From the NCBI RefSeq assembly GCF_004214795.1, contig NZ_CP035928.1:1426001-1490000 (forward strand): a stretch of 64,000 bases of DNA, in the 5' to 3' direction. Within the stretch, counting starts at the first letter, position 1. The number at the start of each line of letters is the position of its first letter. The notes under the pieces were generated by a model. It ran no database searches. It worked only from the letters and a program-made list of their open reading frames with translations, and was not told the origin of the DNA. This document shows, piece after piece, positions 1 through 8,991 of this stretch. The translations under genes and the position numbers were made by a program. The DNA comes from Malaciobacter pacificus. GTDB taxonomy: Bacteria > Campylobacterota > Campylobacteria > Campylobacterales > Arcobacteraceae.

Positions 1-783
1 TTCAAAAACTTTTATTGCTTGATAGTGTTCTTTTACGTCATGGCATCTAATTATACTAGCACCATTTTGTATTGATTTTAAATGAATTGCTAATGTTCCA
101 GGAAGTCTTTGCTCAATTGAACTTGGAACAATTTTATCTATCATTGATTTTCTACTAGCCCCAATTAAAAGTTCATATCCAAAGTGTTTGAAGTGCGATA
201 ATTTATTTAATAGTGTTAAGTTATGTTCTAAATTTTTACCAAAACCAATACCAACATCTAAAACAATATCATTTATTCCAAAACTTTTTGCCTTTGAAAT
301 TTGATTTTTAAAGTATTCATCTATTTCTAAAACTACATTTTCATAATTTGGATTATTTTGCATATTTGTAGGGTCATTTTGCATATGCATAATTACAACT
401 TGAGCATTATATTTTGCTGCAATCTTACAAACTTCATCATTTTGTAAACCTGTAATATCATTTACAATTTTAAAGCCTTTATTTAAAACATAATCAATAA
501 CTTTTGGAGCATAAGAGTCAATTGAAAAATCTACTTTTTTATAATACTTATTTGTATAAATTGTATTAACAATATCTTTAATTCTTTCTAGTTCAGCATC
601 TTCACTAATGGCAATACTTCCAGGTCTACTTGAAACAGCTCCAATATCAATAATATCAGCACCATCTTCAATCATTTGTTCTATTTTCTTAGAGGCTTGA
701 GAATTATCAAATCTACTTTGTGAAAAAAATGAATCTTCATTGGCATTTAATACACCCATGATTTTATTATTGTATGTATTCAT
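1..783 (-). CDS. folP: Dihydropteroate synthase, partial (C-terminus beyond window edge)
   Basis: This enzyme condenses 6-hydroxymethyl-dihydropterin pyrophosphate with p-aminobenzoate in cytosolic folate synthesis. Translation from the ATG at 781-783 gives about 261 residues with the TIM-barrel landmarks of the family: MGVLNANEDSFF near the N-terminus (the usual form is MG-x-x-N-x-TPDSF), ADIIDIGAVSSRPGS, IVNDITG, VIMHMQ, DVGIGFGK and GASRKS. Several positions are divergent (NEDSFF for TPDSF, GAVSSRPG for GGESTRPG), which I read as normal divergence. The reading frame stays open to base 1. A typical length is 260-280 residues in many bacteria, so little may be missing. The gene follows holB, as in Campylobacter and Helicobacter. 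Confidence 0.9.
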   Translation of the reverse strand, partial: MNTYNNKIMGVLNANEDSFFSQSRFDNSQASKKIEQMIEDGADIIDIGAVSSRPGSIAISEDAELERIKDIVNTIYTNKYYKKVDFSIDSYAPKVIDYVLNKGFKIVNDITGLQNDEVCKIAAKYNAQVVIMHMQNDPTNMQNNPNYENVVLEIDEYFKNQISKAKSFGINDIVLDVGIGFGKNLEHNLTLLNKLSHFKHFGYELLIGASRKSMIDKIVPSSIEQRLPGTLAIHLKSIQNGASIIRCHDVKEHYQAIKVFE

Positions 784-801
784 TATATAATACCTTATTT
801 A

Positions 802-1425
802 TTAATTTTGTTTATTTGCTAAAGTTAAAAGTAGGGTAGTTAAAACATTAATTGGTTTTGAGTTTAAATCAATTAGTTTTATAGATTTTGAGAATATTTC
901 TAATTGGTTTTGTGATAATTCTAGGTTTTGAAGTTTTGCTTTCAATAAAATTGATTCAACTAATTCTTTTGCTTCATTTTTAGAAACTCTTTGATTATCT
1001 TTTAAAAAAGAGTACATATCTTTTAGATCAAGTTTTGCAATATCTAATTTACAAGGCTCTTTAGAAATAGAAGTTTTTAAATATTTATAGGGGATTCTTG
1101 AATAAATTGTAGGTAAAATTGATGATTTTGAATTTGTAACTATTATAAAAACAACATTTTTAGGTGGTTCTTCTAATATTTTTAATAAAGAGTTTTGTGC
1201 TTCTCTTCTAAATGTAGTTCCACATAAAAAGATATATTTTTTTTCATTTGAAGCTATATATGCCTCTTTTATAGTTAAATTTGCTTGGGCAATTTGAAAT
1301 TCATCTTTCTCTTCATTTTTAATTACTCTTGTATAATGAGTTGGATATAAAGGTGATAGCTTATTTAAAGTCTCTGTTATATCATTAACAATTAAAATAC
1401 AAGAATCATCTATAAAAGTTAACAT
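802..1425 (-). CDS. holB: DNA polymerase III delta-prime subunit, short form
   Basis: Delta-prime is the rigid stator of the clamp loader that places the beta sliding clamp on DNA. The protein is 207 residues and carries the family signature EAQNSLLKILEEPP around residues 75-90, followed by VVFIIVTNS and ILPTIYSRI (AAA+ sensor 1 region). There is no Walker A lysine, as is usual for delta-prime. It is much shorter than the roughly 330-residue E. coli protein: the C-terminal collar domain is reduced. Short delta-prime proteins are, from memory, normal in Campylobacterota. One base separates it from hobA and it lies just upstream of folP, an order conserved in the phylum. Confidence 0.85.
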   Translation of the reverse strand: MLTFIDDSCILIVNDITETLNKLSPLYPTHYTRVIKNEEKDEFQIAQANLTIKEAYIASNEKKYIFLCGTTFRREAQNSLLKILEEPPKNVVFIIVTNSKSSILPTIYSRIPYKYLKTSISKEPCKLDIAKLDLKDMYSFLKDNQRVSKNEAKELVESILLKAKLQNLELSQNQLEIFSKSIKLIDLNSKPINVLTTLLLTLANKQN

Positions 1426-1426
1426 A

Positions 1427-1978
1427 TTAATTTTCTACATTAATTTCAGCAAAAAGTGATGCACTTATAGTTTTATTATATAGTCTAAACATTTGAAGAA
1501 GTTTCATATCTAAGGCTTCATCACTGCTTTTTAGATTAAAAGCATCTTGTTTATCTTCATCAAATAACCATAAAAAAGAGTTTTTAGAAACTTTTGGAAT
1601 TGTTGCTCTAATATCTTGACTTTTACCAATGTACCAAAAACAGTATCCATTTGGGAAAGAAATCTTTAGCATATCTTTAATACATGATATATCTTCATCA
1701 GATTTAATTAAATCTATATTTTTAGAAAATGATTTAAAATCATAAAATGGTAAAAATGGTCTATTTAATTTTGTAGAGTTAATATTTGTTAAAATATACT
1801 CTAAAAACCATTCTCTATCTTTATCTGTAATAACAATTATAGAGCAACCTTTTTCTAAAAGATTATATATGTTTTTTGATACTAAAGGAGTCCATTCATA
1901 TTTTTTTTCTTCCAGCCAAGGAGATAGAAGTCTATCATCCCTGATTGTATCAACAGTCCAGTTTAAAAACTCTTGCAC
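1427..1978 (-). CDS. hobA: HobA, DnaA initiator-associating protein
   Basis: HobA is a Campylobacterota protein that tetramerises and binds domain I of DnaA to help build the initiation complex at oriC; it is a structural relative of DiaA. The 183-residue product matches the H. pylori protein at landmarks I recall: a WFLEYILTNIN block (H. pylori HWFLNYILSNLN), FLWLFDED (FLWLFEEL) and a late KLLQMFRLYN segment. Its position between holB and lysC is also the H. pylori and C. jejuni order. It ends one base before holB and starts two bases after the lysC stop, so it is clearly in the same transcript. This gene is one of the strongest pointers to the phylum. Confidence 0.9.
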   Translation of the reverse strand: MQEFLNWTVDTIRDDRLLSPWLEEKKYEWTPLVSKNIYNLLEKGCSIIVITDKDREWFLEYILTNINSTKLNRPFLPFYDFKSFSKNIDLIKSDEDISCIKDMLKISFPNGYCFWYIGKSQDIRATIPKVSKNSFLWLFDEDKQDAFNLKSSDEALDMKLLQMFRLYNKTISASLFAEINVEN

Positions 1979-1980
1979 TT

Positions 1981-3192
1981 TTACTTATCCAGTTCGTATG
2001 CATCATGTAGTGATCTAACAGCTAATTCTGCATATTTCTCTTCTATAATCATTGAAATTTTAATTTCACTTGTTGAAATTATTCTTATATTGATATTTTC
2101 ATTTGCAAGTGCTGTAAATGCTTTTGAAGCAACACCTGTATGAGATTTCATACCAACACCAACAATTGAAACCTTACAAATTTTATCATTGTAATCAATA
2201 TTCTCAGTCTCATCTTTAAACTTTTCCATAACTGTTTTACAGATTTCCCAATCAGTTGTAGGAATTGTAAAGTCTAAGTCAGTTTTTCCATCTACACCAA
2301 CAGTTTGTACTATCATATCAACATTTATATTTGCATCTGCAAGGGCAGTAAAAATTGCTGAAGCAATGCCAGGTCTATCATTTACACCATACATTCCAAC
2401 TCTTACTTGATTTCTATCTAAAGCAATACCACTTACAACTGGTTGTTCCATAATGTTTTCTTCCTTTGTTATTAATGTACCTTCAACTTCTGGCGTAAAG
2501 CTGCTTCTTGATACTAAATTTACATTTAATTTTTTCGCCATTTCTACAGATCTATTTTGTAGTACTTTTGCACCTAAACTTGCTAATTCTAACATTTCGT
2601 CATATGAAATTTTATCTAGCTTTTTAGCTTTTGGTTCAATTCTAGGATCTGTTGTATATATACCATCTACATCAGTGTAGATTTCACAAACGTCAGCTTG
2701 GATAGCCCCAGCAATTGCAACAGCTGTTAAATCACTACCGCCTCTACCTAGCGTTGAAACTCTATTAGTATTTTGTGCAACTCCTTGGAAACCTGCAACA
2801 ATGATAATATTACCTTGTGCAATTGCTTCTTTCATACCAGTTGTATCAATAGATTCAATTCTAGCTTTCGTGTGTGCATTATCTGTAACAATACCTGCTT
2901 GTCTACCACTCATAGAAGTTGCTTTGTATCCTTGCTCATTTAAGGCAATTGATAAAAGTGCAGAAGTAACTCTCTCTCCTGAACTTAATAACATATCTAT
3001 TTCATCTGCTTTTGGCTTTTTTGAAAAGTTTTCTGCATACTCTATTAATTTATTAGTTTCACCACTCATAGCTGAAACTACTGCAATTACATCATGACCT
3101 TCATCTTTTATATTTTTAATAATATTGGCAACATTTTGTATTCTTTCAAGTGTTCCTACACTTGTTCCACCAAATTTAAGTACTTTTAACAT
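1981..3192 (-). CDS. lysC: Aspartokinase
   Basis: Aspartokinase phosphorylates aspartate as the first step to lysine, threonine, methionine and diaminopimelate. The 403-residue length fits the monofunctional class that ends in two ACT domains. Visible motifs are KFGGTSVG at residues 6-13, the nucleotide-binding STLGRGGSDLTAVAIA around 145-160, IYTDVDGIYTTDPRI, and two C-terminal ACT repeats starting near MYGVNDRPGIASAIF and VGVGMKSHTGVASKAF. The ACT domains suggest feedback control by lysine and/or threonine. The gene lies between rppH and hobA with very short gaps. Confidence 0.95.
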   Translation of the reverse strand: MLKVLKFGGTSVGTLERIQNVANIIKNIKDEGHDVIAVVSAMSGETNKLIEYAENFSKKPKADEIDMLLSSGERVTSALLSIALNEQGYKATSMSGRQAGIVTDNAHTKARIESIDTTGMKEAIAQGNIIIVAGFQGVAQNTNRVSTLGRGGSDLTAVAIAGAIQADVCEIYTDVDGIYTTDPRIEPKAKKLDKISYDEMLELASLGAKVLQNRSVEMAKKLNVNLVSRSSFTPEVEGTLITKEENIMEQPVVSGIALDRNQVRVGMYGVNDRPGIASAIFTALADANINVDMIVQTVGVDGKTDLDFTIPTTDWEICKTVMEKFKDETENIDYNDKICKVSIVGVGMKSHTGVASKAFTALANENINIRIISTSEIKISMIIEEKYAELAVRSLHDAYELDK

Positions 3193-3209
3193 TTAAACTC
3201 TAATCCTTT

Positions 3210-3710
3210 TTAAATATAACCTTCTGATTTAAAATATTTTAAAACTTGTTTATAAACTGTTCTTTTAAAGAAAGTTATATAGTCATAAATATTTTTTGTT
3301 GGTACAAACTTATATTCACTGAATTCTGGAATTTCAGTTTCAATATTTATTTTTGCACCTTTTTTTAGTTTTACTAAATAGTATTTTTGTATTTGACCAT
3401 CGTATGGATGCATTTTTTTAGCAATTGCTGCTGGGAATTCATAGGAAACCCATTTTGGATACTCTGCAATGATTTCTACATCTCTTGTTCCTATTTCCTC
3501 TTCAAGCTCTCTAAATAGTGCCTCTTTTGCTGATTCCCCTTCATCAATTCCACCTTGAGGAAATTGCCAAGCATTTTCAACATCAGTTCTTGAAGCTATA
3601 AATATTTCGCAAGTATGAGGGTATTTTGCTGATAGTACAATTGCTGCTACATTAGGTCTATAATTTTTTTTTGTTTTATTTTCAGTCGTTGTGTCATTTT
3701 TATCAGTCAT
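3210..3710 (-). CDS. rppH: RNA pyrophosphohydrolase (Nudix)
   Basis: RppH removes pyrophosphate from the 5' end of mRNA and so opens transcripts to decay. The Nudix box GGIDEGESAKEALFRELEEE is intact, preceded by the RppH-typical WQFPQGG. I place the start at the ATG at 3708-3710 (166 residues), with AAGGGA upstream. A longer frame reaching 3749 would use TTG, add 13 residues unlike the family, and crowd the divergent hemW start. The gene is directly upstream of lysC in the same direction and is divergent from hemW, as in Campylobacter. Older annotations in the phylum call this gene invA or a dinucleoside polyphosphate hydrolase. Confidence 0.9.
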   Translation of the reverse strand: MTDKNDTTTENKTKKNYRPNVAAIVLSAKYPHTCEIFIASRTDVENAWQFPQGGIDEGESAKEALFRELEEEIGTRDVEIIAEYPKWVSYEFPAAIAKKMHPYDGQIQKYYLVKLKKGAKINIETEIPEFSEYKFVPTKNIYDYITFFKRTVYKQVLKYFKSEGYI

Positions 3711-3765
3711 AAATATATTTTCCCTTATAATTAGCCAAATATTATACAAAAACTAGGATTAAAAA

Positions 3766-4830
3766 TTGCTTTTATATATACATATTCCATTTTGTGATAG
3801 TAAATGTTTTTACTGCGCATTTAATTCATATACTGATAGGTTTCATTTAAAAAGTGAGTATATGAAAGCTTTAAAAAAGCAATTAAAATTTGATTTAAAT
3901 AAATATGACATAAAACATAATAGTATTGAAACGGTCTTTATTGGTGGAGGAACACCTTCAACAATAAAACATTATGAGTATGAAGAGGTTTTTGAAATAA
4001 TAAAACCTTATTTAGTTGAAGGTGCTGAAATTACAACTGAAGCCAATCCAAACTCTGCTAGTCAAGTCTGGTTAGAAAACATGAATAAATATGGAGTAAA
4101 TAGAGTAAGCTTCGGAGTTCAAAGTTTTAATAACGATAAACTTAAATTTTTAGGACGAGCACATAATGTAAATAGTGCAATAAATGCTATACAAAGAGCT
4201 AATAGTATAGGTTTTAATGGTATTAATTGTGATATAATTTATGGAGTTCAAGGAGATAGTATTCAATCTATAAAATCTGATTTAGATATGGCTTTTTCAT
4301 TGCCTATTACACATTTAAGTGCATATTCACTTACTATTGAAGAAGGTACTAAGTTCTTTGATAGAAGTAGTGTGAAAATTGATGATGAAGATTTATCTTA
4401 TGAAATATTTGATTATATTGATAAAAATTGTTTTAAACAATATGAAATCTCAAATTTTGCAAGAGATAAAAAATATGAATCAAAACATAACTATGGCTAT
4501 TGGGAATATAAGAATTATCTAGGAATTGGAGCAGGAGCTGTTGGTTGTATGAATAGTAGAAGATATTATCCCAATAAAAGTATAGAAGAGTATATTTCAA
4601 ACCCTACAAATTATGAGTATGAAGAGTTAAGTAATGATGATATTAAAACAGAAAAAATCTTACTTGGGTTTAGGTGTTCAAATGGAGTTGAAAAATCAAT
4701 ATTTACTGAAGATGAAATGATAAAAGTAAATGATTTAATAGAACATGATAAACTATATTTAAATAACGAAAGGGTTTATAATAAAAACTTCTTACTTTCA
4801 GATGAATTAGCTTTATATATATTAAGTTAA
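3766..4830 (+). CDS. hemW: HemW-like radical SAM protein
   Basis: The product belongs to the radical SAM coproporphyrinogen oxidase-like family. The CxxxCxxC iron-sulfur motif is at residues 10-17 (CDSKCFYC) and is followed by A-F, not by the extra cysteine of true HemN (CxxxCxxCxC). That points to HemW, a proposed heme chaperone, rather than the oxidase. Other family marks are FIGGGTPS, TTEANPNS, GVNRVSFGVQSF, YGVQGDS and LSAYSLTIEEGT. Translation starts at TTG (3766), with AGGA seven bases upstream; no better start exists. The length of 354 residues is normal. It is divergent from rppH across about 55 bp. Confidence 0.88.
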   Translation: MLLYIHIPFCDSKCFYCAFNSYTDRFHLKSEYMKALKKQLKFDLNKYDIKHNSIETVFIGGGTPSTIKHYEYEEVFEIIKPYLVEGAEITTEANPNSASQVWLENMNKYGVNRVSFGVQSFNNDKLKFLGRAHNVNSAINAIQRANSIGFNGINCDIIYGVQGDSIQSIKSDLDMAFSLPITHLSAYSLTIEEGTKFFDRSSVKIDDEDLSYEIFDYIDKNCFKQYEISNFARDKKYESKHNYGYWEYKNYLGIGAGAVGCMNSRRYYPNKSIEEYISNPTNYEYEELSNDDIKTEKILLGFRCSNGVEKSIFTEDEMIKVNDLIEHDKLYLNNERVYNKNFLLSDELALYILS

Positions 4831-4874
4831 TCATATAAATAATATAATGCATTTTTTAAAGGACTAAAAAATTA

Positions 4875-5699
4875 ATGACAATAAAAGATACTGTTAGAAA
4901 ATATACAAAAGATTTAAAAAATGTAACACATATTCCAGCTAAAGAAGTTGAGATATTAATGTTACATTTACTAAATAAAAATACAATATGGTTACACTTG
5001 AACTATACTCAAGAGTTTACCATGGAAAAAGAGCTTGAAAAGTTAGTTAAAAAAAGAGCCACAAACTATCCACTTGAATACATTATTAATAAGGCAACAT
5101 TTTATGGTGAGACATTTATCGTAAGAGATGGTGTTTTAATTCCTAGACCAGAAACTGAAATTTTGGTTGAAAATGCCTATGAAATATTAAAAGATATTAA
5201 AAATCCAAAAATATTAGAAATAGGAATAGGTAGTGGAATAATATCTGTAATGTTAGCTACTATGCTTCCAAATTTAAAAGTAATTGCAGTTGATATAAAT
5301 GAGAAGGCAATTGAATTAGCTAGTGATAATGCAAAGAAATTTGAAGTTGATGAAGCAATTGAGTTTAGGCTTAGTGATACATTTAAAAATGTTAGTGAAG
5401 ATGATTTTGATATGGTTATCTCTAATCCTCCTTATATTGCAGATGATTATAAACTGCCTGAAAATGTAAAGTATGAACCTACAAATGCACTTTTTGGTGG
5501 AAAAGTAGGGGATGAATTACTAAAAAAGATAATTGATAGTACAAATAAGAAAAAAATACCTTATTTGCTTTGTGAGATGGGTTATGATCAAAAAAAGCCT
5601 TTAGAAGAGTATTTTAAAAACTTTGATGTTGAGATGTATAGTTTTTATAAAGATTATGAAAACTTTGATAGAGGTTTTACACTAAAATTTAAATATTAG
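4875..5699 (+). CDS. prmC: Peptide chain release factor N5-glutamine methyltransferase
   Basis: PrmC methylates the glutamine of the GGQ motif in release factors RF1 and RF2, which speeds peptide release. The 274-residue protein has the N-terminal helical domain, RPETEILVE (residues 91-99), the SAM-binding EIGIGSGI (115-122) and the catalytic NPPY (184-187) that holds the substrate glutamine. It follows hemW by 44 bp and precedes the M3 peptidase by 13 bp, suggesting a shared transcript. Confidence 0.92.
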   Translation: MTIKDTVRKYTKDLKNVTHIPAKEVEILMLHLLNKNTIWLHLNYTQEFTMEKELEKLVKKRATNYPLEYIINKATFYGETFIVRDGVLIPRPETEILVENAYEILKDIKNPKILEIGIGSGIISVMLATMLPNLKVIAVDINEKAIELASDNAKKFEVDEAIEFRLSDTFKNVSEDDFDMVISNPPYIADDYKLPENVKYEPTNALFGGKVGDELLKKIIDSTNKKKIPYLLCEMGYDQKKPLEEYFKNFDVEMYSFYKDYENFDRGFTLKFKY

Positions 5700-5712
5700 A
5701 AAAGGAATATAA

Positions 5713-7680
5713 ATGTTTACAGAATTTAATTTAGAAAATTTAGAAGAATCGAAAAATTTATTAGAAGAGTTATTAAACGATAATAGAAAAAAAATAGAAG
5801 AGTTGTTAAGTATTGAAAACAAAACATACGCAAATTTTGTTTTACCGTTTCAAGAAATAGGGGAGAGTATCGGAGAATTTGTTACACCAATTTTTCATAT
5901 TGACTCAGTAAAAAACTCAGAAATAACGACAAAAGTGTACGAAGAATGTCTTCCAGTTTTATCAAAATATGAAACTGAGATTTCTCAAAATGAAAATATT
6001 TATTTAGCTTTAAAAGATATACAGTCTAATGAAAAAAGTACTTTAAACAATATACAAAAAAAAGTTCTAAAAAATGAAATTAGAGACTTTAAACTATCAG
6101 GTTGTCACTTAGAAAATAATGATAAAAAAAGACTTGAAGAAATTAGTTTAAGACTTAGTGAACTGTCTCATAAGTTCTCATTAAATCTTTTAAATGCAAC
6201 AAATGCTTTTGAAATGATTTGTGAAGATTTTGAAGATGTAAAAGAGATCCCAAAATCAGATTTAGAATTAGCTTCATTTGAAGAAGATGGCAAAACAAAA
6301 TATAAGTTCACTTTACAAATGCCATCATATTTAGCATATATTACTTATGGGACTAACAGAGCTAAAAGAGAAGAGATTTATAAAGCATATTGTACAAGAG
6401 CACCTGAGAATGGAAAAATTATTGAAGAAATATTAGCTTTAAAAGATGAAAAAGTTAAATTACTAGGTTTTGATAACTATTCACAATATTCCCTTGCAAC
6501 TAAAATGGCTTCAAAAGAGGAAGAGGTTGTTTCTTTTTTAAGTGAACTTGGACATAAAGCATTACCAAAAGCAAAAGAAGAATTAGAAGAATTAAAACAG
6601 TTAGCTTTAAAAGATGGAATAGAGGACTTTAACTCTTATGATGCATCATATTACTCAGAAAAATTAAAAAAAGCTCAATATGACTTTGATGAAGAGTATT
6701 TTAGACCATATTTTGAACAACAGTCAGTATTAAATGGTTTCTTTGACTTTTTAGAGCAAATGTTTAATATCAAATTCATAAAATCAGATACTCCTTCTTG
6801 GGACGATAAAGTTAAAGTATATGATTTAAGTGAAGATGGAAAAGTTATTGCAAGAATTTATATTGATTTAGAAGCAAGAAAAGAAAAAAGAGGGGGTGCA
6901 TGGATGAATAATTGGCACTCTCATTATAAAAACAGTGATGGAGATATTAAATTTCCTACAGCGTTTATTGTTGGTAATTTTCCTCAATCAAGTGAAACAA
7001 CTCCTTCTTTATTAAGACATAGTGATGTAGTTACACTATTCCATGAAATGGGTCATGCTTTACATCACTTGTTAAGTAAGGTTGAAGAGCCATTTGTAAG
7101 TGGTATTTCTGGTGTTGCTTGGGATACTGTTGAATTCCCTTCTCAGTTTTTAGAGTATTTCTCTTATGATAAAGAAGTATTAAAAATGTTTGCTAAGCAT
7201 TATGAGACAGGAGAAGTATTAGATGATGAAGCGATTGATAAAATAATCAAAGCAAAAAATTTCCAATCTTCAATGGGAACGGTTAGACAAGTTGAATTTG
7301 CACTGTTTGATTTTAAACTACATCAAAAATTATACAAAACAGAAAATGAAATACAAGATTTACTTGATACAGTTAGAGATGAATTTTCAGCTATGAAACC
7401 ACCTTCTTATAATAAATTTCAAAATGGTTTTTCTCATATCTTTGCCGGTGGATACGCTGCTGGGTACTATTCATACAAGTGGGCTGAAGTATTAAGTGCA
7501 GATGCATTTTATATGTTTATTGATTCTGGAAATATCTTTAATAAGGAGTTAGGTATCAAATATAGAGATTGTATTTTAAGCAAAGGTGGTTCAGTGGATA
7601 TGGACAAATTATTTTTTGATTTTGCCCAAAGAGAACCAAGTGTTGATTCTTTATTAAAAATTGATGGAATTATTAGCTAA
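5713..7680 (+). CDS. prlC: M3 family oligopeptidase (oligopeptidase A type)
   Basis: This is a zinc metallopeptidase of the M3 (thimet oligopeptidase) family, which in bacteria cleaves cytosolic peptides, including signal-peptide fragments. The zinc motif HEMGH lies at residues 444-448, and a downstream glutamate in VEFPSQFLEYF is the likely third ligand. The 655-residue length, the helix-rich N-terminal half and the C-terminal FAGGYAAGYYSYKWAEVLSAD block are typical of PrlC/OpdA. No signal peptide is seen. It is likely cotranscribed with prmC. The symbol prlC rests on family similarity only. Confidence 0.88.
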   Translation: MFTEFNLENLEESKNLLEELLNDNRKKIEELLSIENKTYANFVLPFQEIGESIGEFVTPIFHIDSVKNSEITTKVYEECLPVLSKYETEISQNENIYLALKDIQSNEKSTLNNIQKKVLKNEIRDFKLSGCHLENNDKKRLEEISLRLSELSHKFSLNLLNATNAFEMICEDFEDVKEIPKSDLELASFEEDGKTKYKFTLQMPSYLAYITYGTNRAKREEIYKAYCTRAPENGKIIEEILALKDEKVKLLGFDNYSQYSLATKMASKEEEVVSFLSELGHKALPKAKEELEELKQLALKDGIEDFNSYDASYYSEKLKKAQYDFDEEYFRPYFEQQSVLNGFFDFLEQMFNIKFIKSDTPSWDDKVKVYDLSEDGKVIARIYIDLEARKEKRGGAWMNNWHSHYKNSDGDIKFPTAFIVGNFPQSSETTPSLLRHSDVVTLFHEMGHALHHLLSKVEEPFVSGISGVAWDTVEFPSQFLEYFSYDKEVLKMFAKHYETGEVLDDEAIDKIIKAKNFQSSMGTVRQVEFALFDFKLHQKLYKTENEIQDLLDTVRDEFSAMKPPSYNKFQNGFSHIFAGGYAAGYYSYKWAEVLSADAFYMFIDSGNIFNKELGIKYRDCILSKGGSVDMDKLFFDFAQREPSVDSLLKIDGIIS

Positions 7681-7681
7681 A

Positions 7682-7699
7682 TTTTGTAATAATACAAAA
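7682..7699 (+). terminator. Weak hairpin after the M3 peptidase gene
   Basis: A perfect 7-bp stem (TTTTGTA / TACAAAA) with a 4-nt loop starts two bases after the peptidase stop codon. It is all A/T except one G-C pair and has only a mixed AT tail, so it may pause or end transcription weakly. Seen directly in the sequence; function inferred. Confidence 0.3.
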
Positions 7700-7733
7700 C
7701 TTAATTTATTATAACAACGAGGATTTAATAATC

Positions 7734-8270
7734 ATGACAAATGCAGAAACAATTACAAAATTAAATGAAGCTTTAAATACATTAATTAAAGCTTATGAAG
7801 AACTTCAAGAAGATAATAGTAGTTTAGAAAATAAAATAAAAAATTTAGAGAATGAAGTTTCTGAATTAAAGTCTGCAAAACATGACTTAGAAGTACATGT
7901 TGAGGAATTAACATCAACTAAAGAGAATTTAGAGAAAAACTTAAATGAATTTGAATCTCATAAAGAAGAGGATAATTCAAATATTAATTCTATGTTAGGA
8001 AAAATAGAGTCATTATTAAATAAAAAAGTTGATGGAAGTTCTACAAGTGAATTTAAAAAACAAGATGAATCTAATGTTTTAGAGATAAAAGAAGAAGAGA
8101 GTTTATTAGATTCAATTGTTGAGGAATCTAATGAGAATAAAATTGATGATGTAAAAAGTTCTTTATATGAAAAAGTAGAGGAAATTACAGAAAAGAAAGA
8201 TGATGAGAGTAAGGATAATAAAATAGACTTAAACAGAATGGCTTCATTGTTAAATGGGTTTAATAGATAG
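7734..8270 (+). CDS. Coiled-coil protein of unknown function
   Basis: I do not recognise a family. The 178-residue product is highly charged (Lys/Glu rich). It is predicted by eye to form a coiled coil from about residue 5 to 75 (heptad-like runs of L/I with E/K, e.g. ENKIKNLENEVSEL), followed by a disordered acidic region. The C-terminus ends in NKIDLNRMASLLNGFNR, which looks like a short amphipathic helix that could be a docking motif. No signal peptide or membrane segment is seen. It is followed 15 bp later by another small unknown gene in the same direction. Confidence 0.7.
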   Translation: MTNAETITKLNEALNTLIKAYEELQEDNSSLENKIKNLENEVSELKSAKHDLEVHVEELTSTKENLEKNLNEFESHKEEDNSNINSMLGKIESLLNKKVDGSSTSEFKKQDESNVLEIKEEESLLDSIVEESNENKIDDVKSSLYEKVEEITEKKDDESKDNKIDLNRMASLLNGFNR

Positions 8271-8285
8271 AAAAGATTTTATTTA

Positions 8286-8555
8286 ATGATTACTTTAATT
8301 AATAAAGAATCTTTGTATAACTCTTTTGGTGTAGATAAATTTATAAATTTAGAATTAGCTATAGAGTCTATGGCACCGTCCCTTGTAGAGTACTATTTAT
8401 CAAGTCTTTGTGAGTATGCAGAAGATATATACTTTAATAAAAGAGAGATTGAAAATAGTATTTCTTTAGGGGAATATAATTTATACAAAGATTATAATAG
8501 TAATATATATTTAGAGATTAACACTATAGAGCAAGAAACTGACTCTCTTTGGTGA
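8286..8555 (+). CDS. Small protein of unknown function (89 aa)
   Basis: Unrecognised. The ATG at 8286 follows the coiled-coil gene by 15 bp with weak upstream ribosome-binding sequence (AAAAGATTTT). The protein is acidic, helical by appearance and without membrane segments. It ends convergent to the chelatase gene, with only three bases between the two stop codons. It is probably co-expressed with the coiled-coil gene. Confidence that it is a real gene comes from the compact spacing and typical codon use, not from homology. Confidence 0.6.
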   Translation: MITLINKESLYNSFGVDKFINLELAIESMAPSLVEYYLSSLCEYAEDIYFNKREIENSISLGEYNLYKDYNSNIYLEINTIEQETDSLW

Positions 8556-8558
8556 GTT

Positions 8559-8918
8559 TTATGTTAAAGAGTTTTCTATAATCATCTCTTCAATACCTTT
8601 ACACATTCCTATATGTGGTAATAAAGTAAACTTAATTTCAGGGTTTAATTTTTGGAATTTTTTAACTTCTGTAGGTATATCTATCTTTACATGTTTACCT
8701 GCAGCTAGAAAATATGGAAATATCTTAATATGAGTACATTTTTTTCCAACAGCTTTTGTTAAAGAGTGAAAAATAGAGGGCTCAGTTAGTTCTAAAAATG
8801 CATATTCAACTAATAAGTTATCATTTGCTTGCTCTTTAATCTTATTAGCTATATTTATAATTTCTTGGTTTGATGACTCAAGTTTACTTCCATGTGCAAC
8901 AATAATTAAGGCTTCCAT
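8559..8918 (-). CDS. CbiX/SirB-type sirohydrochlorin chelatase family protein
   Basis: The 119-residue product belongs to the small class II chelatases (CbiX-S/SirB), which insert cobalt or iron into sirohydrochlorin for cobalamin or siroheme. It begins EALIIVAHGSK with the catalytic-type His near residue 9. A second His lies in FLAAGKHVKIDIP, followed by a late LLPHIG. Single-domain forms of about 120 residues are known. Metal and product cannot be told from sequence. No other siroheme or cobalamin synthesis gene lies beside it, but hemD (22386) and a B12-type uptake operon (55050-59330) are in the window. Confidence 0.8.
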   Translation of the reverse strand: MEALIIVAHGSKLESSNQEIINIANKIKEQANDNLLVEYAFLELTEPSIFHSLTKAVGKKCTHIKIFPYFLAAGKHVKIDIPTEVKKFQKLNPEIKFTLLPHIGMCKGIEEMIIENSLT

Positions 8919-8991
8919 ACTTATTCCTTTTATTTTAATTTATTTTATCAGAATAAATTATAAATAGATATCTATTTTTTGTCAATTGATA

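Noticed and set aside
3711-3749. Longer N-terminus for RppH starting at 3749
   Set aside because: It needs a TTG start, adds residues unlike the family and leaves almost no room for the divergent hemW promoter; the ATG at 3710 has a better context.
8919-8991. Definite dif site next to xerH
   Set aside because: Short palindromes exist but none can be matched to a known difH sequence from memory; left as a low-weight finding.
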